In this document: positions 1-5,331 of the stretch, piece after piece
How the letters are laid out: every line of letters starts with the position of its first letter
How positions within the stretch are numbered: the first letter of the stretch is position 1
NCBI GenBank assembly: GCA_964638245.1
Contig: CAZWZG010000168.1
Location: 1 to 6,253 of the forward strand
Direction: 5' to 3'
Source: CAZWZG01 sp964638245
Lineage (GTDB): Bacteria; Pseudomonadota; Alphaproteobacteria; Rhodobacterales; Rhodobacteraceae
DNA: 6,253 nucleotides
The notes under the pieces: generated by a model
Databases searched by the model: none
What the model was told of the DNA's origin: nothing
Seen by the model: the letters and a program-made list of their open reading frames with translations, nothing else
Program-made: the position numbers and the translations under genes

Positions 1-185
1 AAGGAAGTCGATATGCAGATGCTTGATCCATCGAATGGACCAAACCGCCCACATATCTCTTCAGTTACCAACAATTTCAAAGAGCGCAGAAACAAAATCA
101 AACCGAAGGCGCCGTTTTCTTACTCGGCGCCGCCCGCCCGTTCCGTCTCTGTTTGTGTCCCGCCGTCGCCTCAGCGCCGCCGGTG
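1..185 (-). other. rRNA operon leader (upstream of 16S rRNA, which lies off the left edge)
   Basis: Read on the minus strand, this stretch has the look of the transcribed leader of a Rhodobacteraceae rrn operon. Just after the promoter there is GC-rich spacer, then a boxA-like CGCTCTTTGAAA at 86-75. Next comes the segment GAGATATGTGGGCGGTTTGG at about 59-40, which I recognise from sequence immediately preceding 16S genes in this family. A short hairpin follows (TCCAT, loop TCG, ATGGA, about 38-26). A GGCGCC pair about 18 bp apart (around 130 and 112) could form another stem. In rrn leaders such elements recruit Nus factors for antitermination and form the 5' half of the processing stalk. The mature 16S start is not in the window. 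No convincing protein gene overlaps this stretch. Assignment is from memory of leader sequences. Confidence 0.8.
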
Positions 186-191
186 AGGGGG

Positions 192-220
192 TATTTACGG
201 TTGGGGACCGGACACCGCAA
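192..220 (-). promoter_or_regulatory. rRNA operon sigma-70 promoter
   Basis: On the minus strand TTGCGG (220-215) and TAAATA (197-192) are separated by exactly 17 bp, giving a good housekeeping promoter. The expected start is near 185. The discriminator after the -10 is C-rich (five C in a row), which in rrn promoters is typical of stringent control by ppGpp/DksA. It fires into the boxA-containing leader described at 1-185, which supports the assignment. Confidence 0.75.
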
Positions 221-256
221 GTGCTTTTTTCGAGAAAGATGACAATTTTTTTGCAG
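221..256 (-). promoter_or_regulatory. A-tract-rich UP-like element of the rrn promoter
   Basis: Directly upstream of the -35 on the minus strand are two A-tracts: seven A around 253-246 and six A at 230-225, with an AT-rich stretch between them in otherwise GC-rich DNA. Position and composition fit an UP element contacted by the RNA polymerase alpha C-terminal domains. This is inference from composition and placement. Confidence 0.5.
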
Positions 257-266
257 TTCATGAATC

Positions 267-283
267 CCCCACAAAATATGGGG
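267..283. repeat. Inverted repeat CCCCA-N7-TGGGG upstream of the rrn promoter
   Basis: CCCCA (267-271) and TGGGG (279-283) flank an AT-only-like core. The element lies about 50 bp upstream of the rrn -35 (minus strand), where activator or nucleoid-protein sites are common. The protein that would bind is unknown. It superficially resembles half of an NrdR box, but no partner box was found. Confidence 0.3.
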
Positions 284-321
284 TTTCCGGCGTCCTCGAC
301 GGCTAGGGGAGTCCTTGGGCA

Positions 322-342
322 TGTGGAAAACGCTGTGCACAA
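322..342 (-). promoter_or_regulatory. Pair of DnaA-box-like 9-mers in direct orientation
   Basis: On the minus strand TTGTGCACA (342-334) is followed by TTTTCCACA (330-322). The second fits the relaxed DnaA box TTWTNCACA exactly and the first differs at one position. Their start-to-start spacing is 12 bp. They lie about 100 bp upstream of the rrn -35 element. They might be DnaA binding sites tying rrn expression or local DNA structure to replication, but no origin features (AT-rich unwinding region, further clustered boxes) are seen here. Confidence 0.35.
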
Positions 343-377
343 GGGCCTCAGGGGCGAATCCGACCTAGCGTCACTTT

Positions 378-420
378 GGGGCTAAACCGGAATCGCGGCC
401 CGATTCAGCGCCTTTGCCCC
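378..420 (-). terminator. Possible hairpin terminator of the MFS gene
   Basis: Just downstream of the MFS stop codon (minus strand) there is a nested inverted repeat: outer GGGGC/GCCCC (378-382 with 416-420) and inner GAATCG/CGATTC (390-395 with 401-406, 5-nt loop). No real U-tract follows, so it may be a weak terminator or only an mRNA 3'-end structure. The rrn promoter lies beyond it on the same strand, so insulation here would be sensible. Confidence 0.35.
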
Positions 421-435
421 GTGAATCGCCCTGAC

Positions 436-1632
436 TCAGGAATCGATTCCGCCCGACTCGGCCGTCTCTGCCTTCGAACCGGGCAGAATATGGACCGAGG
501 GCCGCACCCAAGCCGCCAAAAACAACGCCGCCGCCAAGAACGGGATCACAGCCGCGAATCCCACGCGCAGGGAAAACGCCTCGGCCAGGAACCCGATCAA
601 CGGTGGTCCCGCCAGAAACCCGCACAGCGCCATGGTCGATATGATCGCGATGTTGGACGCCTCGTATTCGACGTCCAGCGCCGCCACCGCAGAGATCCCC
701 AGAGGATAGCCCGCCGCGATCCCTACCCCGGTCAAAGCAAAGCCAACAAACGTCAGCCCCAACGGAAGCGGTATGATAAGCAGGAGCAGACCAACCGTCG
801 CCAACAGCGCTGACACGCGCCCAAGGCCGACCGGCCCAAGAGCGTTGTTCAACGCATCCCCCATAAAGCGCCCCGCCGCCATGGCCCCGGCGAATATCGT
901 CACCGCCAATCCAGGCTCGATACCGCCACCGGGTTGAAGCTCGGCCAGATGCACCGCTGCCCAATCCGCCATCGCCCCCTCGGTCAGGGTGAAGGCGAAC
1001 ATGAACAGCCCGATCGGCAACAGCGCCACCGGCGTTGCGCGCCACGACCGACGCGGGGGCGCGGTTTCTTCAGGCTCGCCCGGAAACCGGACCGCCGCGC
1101 GAGAAATCACCAGCCCCGCCACCCCGCTCGCCAAAGCCACCGCACCTTGCGCTTGCATCAGGGTCAACCCGACTTGCGCCACGAAAAAGCTACCGACCAT
1201 CAGCCCCAGCGACCAAAAGCCATGGCACCGGCTCATGATCGAGCGTCCCGCGCGCCGCTCCACCCGGCCCGCGTAGACGTTGATGCCGACCTCCATCACC
1301 GCCAGTGACGCACCAAACGCCATCAGCGCAACGAACAGCCCGATCTGGGAATTGGCAAACAGCGGGAACATCGCCGCAATCGGCTGGACAACGAAGCCCG
1401 CCATGATCGTGCGGCGCACACCAAAGCGCGACACGATCGGCCCCGCAACCTGCAATGCCAGCAACAACGCAAACGGCGCGCCCAAAAGCGCGACCGCCAG
1501 GTCCGCTTTCGATAGCCCGAGATCATCCTTGATATGCGGAATCAGCGCCAGCCAGCCACCGATGGTCATCGGCTGCAGCCAGTACATTGCCATCGTGATG
1601 CGAATGGCGCGGGGGATCGGATCGTGGGTCAT
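436..1632 (-). CDS. MFS transporter, YbjJ-like group
   Basis: Encodes a 398-residue integral inner-membrane protein with about 12 hydrophobic segments, the standard size for a major facilitator superfamily permease. A loop with basic residues, SRFGVRR (68-74), sits where motif A lies between helices 2 and 3. The stretch GRVERRAGRSIMSRCHGFWSLG (about 122-143) and EGAMADWAAVHL (218-229) are typical of the YbjJ/fucose-permease-like MFS group, whose substrates are mostly unknown. A charged cytoplasmic loop around 183-200 links the two six-helix halves. I chose the ATG at 1632, preceded by AGGG about 9 nt upstream. A TTG at 1650 in the same frame is a possible alternative adding six residues. It lies 39 bp downstream of msrQ on the same strand and could be cotranscribed with it, but nothing in the sequence links its substrate to methionine sulfoxide repair. 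Confidence 0.85.
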   Translation of the reverse strand: MTHDPIPRAIRITMAMYWLQPMTIGGWLALIPHIKDDLGLSKADLAVALLGAPFALLLALQVAGPIVSRFGVRRTIMAGFVVQPIAAMFPLFANSQIGLFVALMAFGASLAVMEVGINVYAGRVERRAGRSIMSRCHGFWSLGLMVGSFFVAQVGLTLMQAQGAVALASGVAGLVISRAAVRFPGEPEETAPPRRSWRATPVALLPIGLFMFAFTLTEGAMADWAAVHLAELQPGGGIEPGLAVTIFAGAMAAGRFMGDALNNALGPVGLGRVSALLATVGLLLLIIPLPLGLTFVGFALTGVGIAAGYPLGISAVAALDVEYEASNIAIISTMALCGFLAGPPLIGFLAEAFSLRVGFAAVIPFLAAALFLAAWVRPSVHILPGSKAETAESGGIDS

Positions 1633-1671
1633 CTGGCGCGACCCTATCAATCGCGCCCGATCCCGCCAGAC

Positions 1672-2280
1672 TTAACTGGTCGCCGTCGCTCTTTGTTTCG
1701 GCAATTTGATGCGCAGCGCCAGAAGGAACAGGATCGCCCCGAGATACAGCAGCGGCTCGATCTGGAACCCTTTCGCCAGCATCACAAAATGCACCGCGCC
1801 AAGGACGCCCGCGCCGTAGGTCAGCTTATGCAGCCGCCGCCACGCCACCGGCCCCATCTTGCGGATCGACCAGTTGTTGGAGGTCACCGCCAAAGGCAGC
1901 ATCAGAACAAAACCGAGCATCCCTATCGTAATGTAGGGCCTCTTTATAATGTCCGCCCAAATCTCGCTCAGGACCTGCACGTCCAGCACCAGCCAGACCA
2001 GCAGATGCAGGAATACATAAAAGAACACGATCAGGCCCAGCGCCCGGCGAAACTTGATCAGGTTGATCCCCAGCCAGTCCCGGATCGGCGTGATCGCCAG
2101 CACCAGAACAAACAGCTGCAACGCCAGCTCGCCAAGGCGATGCTCAAGCGCCTTGATCGGCTCGGCCCCAAGGCCGCCCGTGACCCCCAAATAAAAGAAC
2201 CAGACCGGCGGTATCACCGACAGTATATAGAGTGGCCATGCCGGCACCCGGCGCAGCACCTGATTGATCGTCTGGGTCAT
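1672..2280 (-). CDS. msrQ: Protein-methionine-sulfoxide reductase haem-binding subunit MsrQ (YedZ)
   Basis: A 202-residue polytopic membrane protein of the ferric-reductase-like haem family, about the same length as E. coli MsrQ. It takes electrons from the quinone pool or a cytoplasmic flavin reductase and passes them to periplasmic MsrP, which reduces methionine sulfoxide in proteins. Hydrophobic segments appear at about 15-35, 50-66, 79-100, 116-133, 153-169 and 176-191. Histidines H92, H151 and H164 lie in the segments that carry the haem ligands of the family, and WRRLHKLTY (147-155) is a hallmark MsrQ motif. The start is supported by GGAG six nt upstream of the ATG. Its partner msrP is not adjacent: a gene on the opposite strand lies between them, so msrQ probably has its own promoter in 2281-2367. 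Confidence 0.93.
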   Translation of the reverse strand: MTQTINQVLRRVPAWPLYILSVIPPVWFFYLGVTGGLGAEPIKALEHRLGELALQLFVLVLAITPIRDWLGINLIKFRRALGLIVFFYVFLHLLVWLVLDVQVLSEIWADIIKRPYITIGMLGFVLMLPLAVTSNNWSIRKMGPVAWRRLHKLTYGAGVLGAVHFVMLAKGFQIEPLLYLGAILFLLALRIKLPKQRATATS

Positions 2281-2367
2281 GTCACACTCCGGGGCATTTT
2301 CTGAAAGCCGGTCACATTCTTGCCCGACCCATGGGTCAAACCGGTCGCAAGATCACGGAGACGCCCA
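2281..2367. promoter_or_regulatory. Divergent promoter region between msrQ and the PH-like gene, with a 12-bp palindrome
   Basis: This 87-bp gap must carry the start signals for both divergent genes. It contains a perfect palindrome GACCCATGGGTC (2326-2337), a candidate operator. On the minus strand TTGACC overlaps the palindrome and could serve as a -35 for msrQ, though the -10 17 bp away (TGTGAC) is poor. A near-direct repeat, GTCACACTCC (2281-2290) and GTCACATTCT (2311-2320), is spaced exactly 30 bp, about three helical turns. GGAG at 2357-2360 is the ribosome binding site for the plus-strand gene. Confidence 0.4.
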
Positions 2368-3018
2368 ATGGATATTGAAACGACTATCTTGCTCGCCTTC
2401 CTTGGCCTCATTGCCAGCGGCGTTGGCTCGGTTTTGTTCCGGCTCTGGAAGCGCCGCAAAGGAAAGGCGTCCGCCTTCGCGCGCGACACATCGCTTGATG
2501 ATGTCGCCTTTACCGCGATTTCATCCATCGGGTTTGGCCGCGCCACCGAGCGCATCGATGGCAAGTTCGAGCATCGCCCACCGTTTGGAGCGCGCATTCT
2601 TGGCCCCGCAATCGCAGGCGTATTTCTGGCGACCGTGGATTTCACGCCCCTGCTCCCATCATCGCTGAGCGAACAGCATCAGACATGGGCGATCTATGCG
2701 CTTTGGGGCCTTCTGGCCTACACACTATTACAACTGAATTTCGTGCAACGCGTTGTGTACGACCGGACCGAGATTGAAGCCTTTGGCGTCGATCTGAAAC
2801 CGCAACGCCGGATGCTCGACGATCTGGTCGATATCGAAACCCAGTCCAAGCGCGGTTCACTGGTTCTGACGTTCGCCACCCAGAAACGCCTGCACGTGCC
2901 CAATCTTCTGGAAGACCGGGCGCGGTTCGTGTCCGCGATGCAAGAGATCGCAGCCGCAAACCAAGCGCGCGGTGTGGCCGTGCCCCGAAAAGGGCTGGCC
3001 GCGTCTCTGGGGTTCTAG
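2368..3018 (+). CDS. Membrane protein with a PH-like C-terminal region, function unknown
   Basis: A 216-residue protein. Residues 5-25 form an N-terminal membrane segment followed by a basic stretch (KRRKGK, 28-33). Two more hydrophobic segments lie at about 76-96 and 106-124. The C-terminal part (about 125-195) has the pattern of a bacterial PH-like domain: a 'YDRTEIEAFGVDLKP' strand pair, 'RRMLDDLVDIETQSKRGSLVLTFATQKRLHVP' strands and a closing amphipathic helix 'LEDRARFVSAMQEIA'. That pattern is my reading, not a search result. GGAG seven nt before the ATG fixes the start. The gene lies antiparallel between msrQ and msrP, starting 87 bp from msrQ and ending 6 bp from the msrP stop with no terminator between. 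No catalytic motif is visible; a scaffold or envelope role is possible but unproven. Confidence 0.8.
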   Translation: MDIETTILLAFLGLIASGVGSVLFRLWKRRKGKASAFARDTSLDDVAFTAISSIGFGRATERIDGKFEHRPPFGARILGPAIAGVFLATVDFTPLLPSSLSEQHQTWAIYALWGLLAYTLLQLNFVQRVVYDRTEIEAFGVDLKPQRRMLDDLVDIETQSKRGSLVLTFATQKRLHVPNLLEDRARFVSAMQEIAAANQARGVAVPRKGLAASLGF

Positions 3019-3024
3019 GCGTCA

Positions 3025-3957
3025 TCAGTGGAACTCGATCAGGTCCATGCCTTCGTAGAGGCCGGCCACCTCTTCTTCGTAGCCGTTAAACATCAGCGTC
3101 GGGATCTTCTTGGAAAACAGTCCGCCGCCGATGGGGCGCTCGGTCGCCTGGCTCCAACGCGGGTGATCGCGGTTGGGGTTCACGTTTGAATAGAACCCGT
3201 ACTCACGTGCACTATAACGGTTCCACGCTGTGGGCGGTTGTTCGTCCACCAGCGTGATCTTCACGATCGACTTGATCGATTTGTAGCCATACTTCCAAGG
3301 CACGACGAGCCGGATGGGCGCACCGTTCTGCCCCAGAAGCGGTTCGTCATATATACCGGTCGCCATAATCGTCAGCGGATGCATTGCCTCATCCAGACGC
3401 AGGCCCTCGCGGTAGGGCCACTCGATCACGTTGCTGCGCAAGCCAGGCATTTCTTCGGGGCGGGCCAGTGTTTCGAAGGCGACGTATTTCGCGCCCGGCT
3501 TCACACCGACACGGTCCAGCAGGTCCTTCAACTCGAACCCGGCCCAGGGGATCACCATCGACCACGCCTCGACACAGCGGAAACGGTAGATGCGCTCTTC
3601 GATGGTCATACCTTCGACAAGCTGCTCGAACGAATAGGTGCCCGGGTTGTCCACCATCCCGTCAATCTCGACCGACCATGGCGAGGTCGTCAGCATATGC
3701 GCATTCCGCTTGGGGTCCTCTTTGCCGGTCCCAAGCTCGTAGAAGTTATTGTAGCTTGTGATGTCCTCGTAAGACGTCGCCTCAAGATCACGACCCCACG
3801 ACGTCTTCTTGGCCCCAAGCGAAGCGGCAGCAGGCGATGCGGCCACGCCAGCAAAGGCCAACCCCGCGGCGCCTGCCATGATCTGGCGGCGATTGAGGTA
3901 GTGGGCCTTGGGGGTCACGTCGTCCCAGGTCAGCGGACTTTTATAGCGGTGGGCCAT
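3025..3957 (-). CDS. msrP: Protein-methionine-sulfoxide reductase catalytic subunit MsrP (YedY)
   Basis: A 310-residue molybdenum-cofactor enzyme that reduces methionine sulfoxide in periplasmic proteins, receiving electrons from MsrQ. The N-terminus has a Tat signal: twin arginines R23-R24 in LNRRQIM, a hydrophobic stretch (about 27-45) and a likely cleavage near AAA-SLG. The sulfite-oxidase-type Moco domain follows. Cys128 in FRCVEAWSM is the expected Mo-thiolate ligand. Other family blocks seen are EDITSYNNFYELG (64-76), GLRSNVIEWPYREGL (172-186) and VVPWKYGYKSIKSIV (218-232). The start at 3957 is supported by AGGAGA 8 nt upstream; a longer in-frame reading to 4014 lacks such a site and would bury the Tat signal. 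The gene is convergent with the PH-like gene and divergent from the FAS1 pair. Confidence 0.95.
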   Translation of the reverse strand: MAHRYKSPLTWDDVTPKAHYLNRRQIMAGAAGLAFAGVAASPAAASLGAKKTSWGRDLEATSYEDITSYNNFYELGTGKEDPKRNAHMLTTSPWSVEIDGMVDNPGTYSFEQLVEGMTIEERIYRFRCVEAWSMVIPWAGFELKDLLDRVGVKPGAKYVAFETLARPEEMPGLRSNVIEWPYREGLRLDEAMHPLTIMATGIYDEPLLGQNGAPIRLVVPWKYGYKSIKSIVKITLVDEQPPTAWNRYSAREYGFYSNVNPNRDHPRWSQATERPIGGGLFSKKIPTLMFNGYEEEVAGLYEGMDLIEFH

Positions 3958-4029
3958 CGGGCAGATCTCCTGTTGCGTTGGTATGAAATAGACCGTTGCA
4001 GGGGTCCCCGCCAACCGGCCTCACAGCAT

Positions 4030-4041
4030 TGTTCTTGAACA
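4030..4041. repeat. Inverted repeat TGTTCTTGAACA upstream of msrP
   Basis: Five-base arms TGTTC and GAACA are separated by TT. It lies in the AT-richer part of the msrP upstream region, close to where msrP transcription would start. It could bind a dimeric regulator. It does not fit the alphaproteobacterial LexA box (GTTC-N7-GTTC). The binding protein is unknown. Confidence 0.3.
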
Positions 4042-4167
4042 GAATATCCCTGTAACATTGCTTCACTGTTCTCACGTCGCATAACGAAATCGTGAGGTGA
4101 AACGCGAAAACGGCTTGGCTTAGTCGAGCCCGCATTTTCGTCAAGCCGCATCGGCAAAAATCCCCAG

Positions 4168-4197
4168 TGATCCGATCCCTCAAACGCCCCGTAAGCG
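4168..4197 (+). promoter_or_regulatory. RpoE (ECF11, ChrR-controlled type) promoter for the FAS1 genes
   Basis: TGATCC (4168-4173) and TAAGCG (4192-4197) are separated by exactly 18 bp. This matches the promoter pattern of the Rhodobacter sphaeroides sigma factor RpoE, TGATCC-N17/18-TAAG, which is released from ChrR by singlet oxygen. The predicted start near 4204 leaves a leader of about 40 nt before the first FAS1 gene, with GGAGG inside it. From memory, a fasciclin-domain gene is among the RpoE-dependent genes in R. sphaeroides, which agrees with this context. Confidence 0.7.
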
Positions 4198-4244
4198 TCC
4201 TCGTGCAACAACACACCAAACCATTCTCTATTGGAGGAAATGAA

Positions 4245-4724
4245 ATGCTACGTAAGACTGCTCTGGCCGCATCGCTGGCCGCACTCGTCGCCGCTCCGGC
4301 TTTCGCAATGGACAAGAAAGACATCGTCGACACCGCTGTTGGCGCTGGCACGTTCGAAACGCTGGTTGCCGCTGTTCAGGCAGCCGGTCTGGTTGAAACG
4401 CTGAAAGGCGACGGCCCGTTCACGGTGTTCGCACCGACCGACGAAGCCTTTGCTGCTCTGCCGGAAGGCACCGTCGAAGACCTGCTGAAGCCAGAAAACA
4501 TCGACCAGCTCACAGCAATCCTGACGTACCACGTGGTACCGGGCAAAGTGATGTCGGGCGATCTGTCGGACGGCATGATGGCGGCAACGGTCGAAGGCAC
4601 CGAAGTGACTATCGACCTCGACAACGGCGTCATGGTTGACGAAGCCACTGTCGTCACTGCCGACATCGAAGCATCGAACGGCGTTATCCACGTCATCGAC
4701 ACGGTCATCATCCCCGGCTCGTAA
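4245..4724 (+). CDS. Secreted fasciclin (FAS1) domain protein
   Basis: A 159-residue exported protein. Residues 1-21 are a Sec signal peptide (basic MLRK, hydrophobic core, cleavage after AFA). The rest is a single FAS1 domain, of the type found in small bacterial proteins that act in adhesion or surface stress. Diagnostic FAS1 blocks are FTVFAPTDEAFAALP (59-73), LTYHVVPG (93-100) and NGVIHVIDTVIIP (145-157). GGAGG ends 7 nt before the ATG at 4245; an ATG five bases earlier is out of frame. It is the first gene after the RpoE-type promoter and has a close paralogue 73 bp downstream. The mature part carries five methionines (22, 103, 111, 112, 130), three of them in the stretch that differs most from the paralogue. 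The molecular function is not known. Confidence 0.9.
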   Translation: MLRKTALAASLAALVAAPAFAMDKKDIVDTAVGAGTFETLVAAVQAAGLVETLKGDGPFTVFAPTDEAFAALPEGTVEDLLKPENIDQLTAILTYHVVPGKVMSGDLSDGMMAATVEGTEVTIDLDNGVMVDEATVVTADIEASNGVIHVIDTVIIPGS

Positions 4725-4748
4725 GCCCGGGTTTCAGACCTGACTACA

Positions 4749-4769
4749 GGGGCGGCGCGTTGCCGCCCC
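4749..4769 (+). terminator. GC hairpin between the two FAS1 genes
   Basis: GGGGCGGC (4749-4756) and GCCGCCCC (4762-4769) form a perfect 8-bp stem with loop GCGTT. Only CAATTACTT follows, without a U-tract, so it is more likely a partial terminator or an mRNA-processing or stability element. It could lower expression of the second gene relative to the first. Confidence 0.5.
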
Positions 4770-4797
4770 CAATTACTTCCCGAAGGAGGGACATCCA

Positions 4798-5283
4798 ATG
4801 AACCGTCGTTTTGCAATCAAAACCGTTGCTGCTCTTGGCCTGGCCGGCGTCGTCGCCGCCTGTGCACCCATGGGCGAACCCGACATCGTCGACATCGCTG
4901 CGTCCAATGACGACTTCTCGACACTCGTCGCAGCCGTGACCGCTGCTGGTCTCGTCGACACGCTGAAGGGCGATGGCCCGTTCACGGTTTTCGCACCGAC
5001 CAATGCTGCGTTCGCCAAGCTGCCTGCGGGCACCGTGGAAAGCCTGCTCGAGCCTGAAAACATCGATCAGCTGACCGCGATCCTGACCTACCACGTCGTC
5101 CCGGGCAACATCACGTCCGATCAGTTGGCTGGTCAGCGTCTGAACGTCGCCACCGTCAACGGCGCAACCGTCCACGTGGACGGCACCGACGGCGTGACCG
5201 TGAACAACGCCACCGTCACGAGCGCGGACATCATCGCATCGAACGGCGTGATCCACGTCATCGACACCGTTCTCCTCCCCTAA
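4798..5283 (+). CDS. Fasciclin (FAS1) domain lipoprotein
   Basis: A 161-residue protein with a lipoprotein signal: MNRRFAIK, a hydrophobic core, and lipobox VVAAC with the lipidated Cys22. NRRFAIK also loosely resembles a Tat motif. The single FAS1 domain has FTVFAPTNAAFAKLP (62-76), LTYHVVPG (96-103) and NGVIHVIDTVLLP (149-161). By eye about two thirds of the mature residues match the upstream paralogue, so the pair arose by tandem duplication and then diverged in localisation: this copy is membrane-tethered, the first is soluble. AAGGAGGG ends 7 nt before the ATG. It is probably transcribed with the first gene from the RpoE-type promoter and is followed by a strong terminator. The mature part contains only one methionine (25), unlike its paralogue. 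Confidence 0.9.
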   Translation: MNRRFAIKTVAALGLAGVVAACAPMGEPDIVDIAASNDDFSTLVAAVTAAGLVDTLKGDGPFTVFAPTNAAFAKLPAGTVESLLEPENIDQLTAILTYHVVPGNITSDQLAGQRLNVATVNGATVHVDGTDGVTVNNATVTSADIIASNGVIHVIDTVLLP

Positions 5284-5305
5284 TTCCCTCCCGGAATTCA
5301 GTGGA

Positions 5306-5331
5306 AAAGGCCCCGCTTCGGCGGGGCCTTT
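5306..5331 (+). terminator. Intrinsic terminator of the FAS1 pair
   Basis: An 11-bp perfect stem, AAAGGCCCCGC with GCGGGGCCTTT, is closed by a TTCG tetraloop and followed by a T-containing stretch (TGCTGTTT). It lies 23 bp after the second FAS1 stop codon, a classic rho-independent layout. Because of the A-tract on the left side it could also work in the opposite direction. Confidence 0.88.

Larger units (their letters stand above)
3958..4244. promoter_or_regulatory. Divergent intergenic region between msrP and the first FAS1 gene
   Basis: These 287 bp hold no convincing gene. On the minus strand, AGGAGA (3971-3966) is the msrP ribosome binding site. An inverted repeat TGTTC-TT-GAACA (4030-4041) lies about 75 bp upstream of the msrP start and is a candidate operator. 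A possible sigma-70 -35 TTGACG with a weak TAAGCC 16 bp downstream points towards msrP from about 4144-4117. On the plus strand an RpoE-type promoter (listed separately) points to the FAS1 genes, and GGAGG at 4233-4237 is their ribosome binding site. Confidence 0.5.

Noticed and set aside
13..186. Plus-strand frame starting ATG at 13 with AAGGAAG just upstream
   Set aside because: The Shine-Dalgarno-like bases look good, but the region reads as the rRNA leader on the other strand and the translated sequence resembles nothing known.
267..283. CCCCACA/TGGGG repeat as an NrdR box for a ribonucleotide reductase gene
   Set aside because: NrdR boxes come in pairs about 31 bp apart; no second box is seen, and the downstream unit is an rRNA operon.
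23..385. Open reading frames on both strands in the left region (for example 23-385 plus, 61-342 minus)
   Set aside because: They lack good ribosome binding sites and recognisable protein sequence, and they overlap the rRNA promoter and leader.
371..1045. Long frames antisense or shifted within the MFS gene
   Set aside because: High-GC codon use opens shadow frames; the products are low-complexity and rich in Arg/Gly, while the MFS frame is a clear membrane protein.
3958..4014. Longer MsrP start at 4014
   Set aside because: It would put 19 extra residues before the Tat signal, and the ribosome binding site fits the ATG at 3957.
3238..4038. 266-codon plus-strand frame opposite msrP
   Set aside because: It lies entirely over the well-supported msrP gene and has no recognisable domain; it is a shadow frame.
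4248..5256. Minus-strand frames opposite the FAS1 genes
   Set aside because: Their paralogous appearance only mirrors the duplication of the FAS1 genes; no signals support translation.
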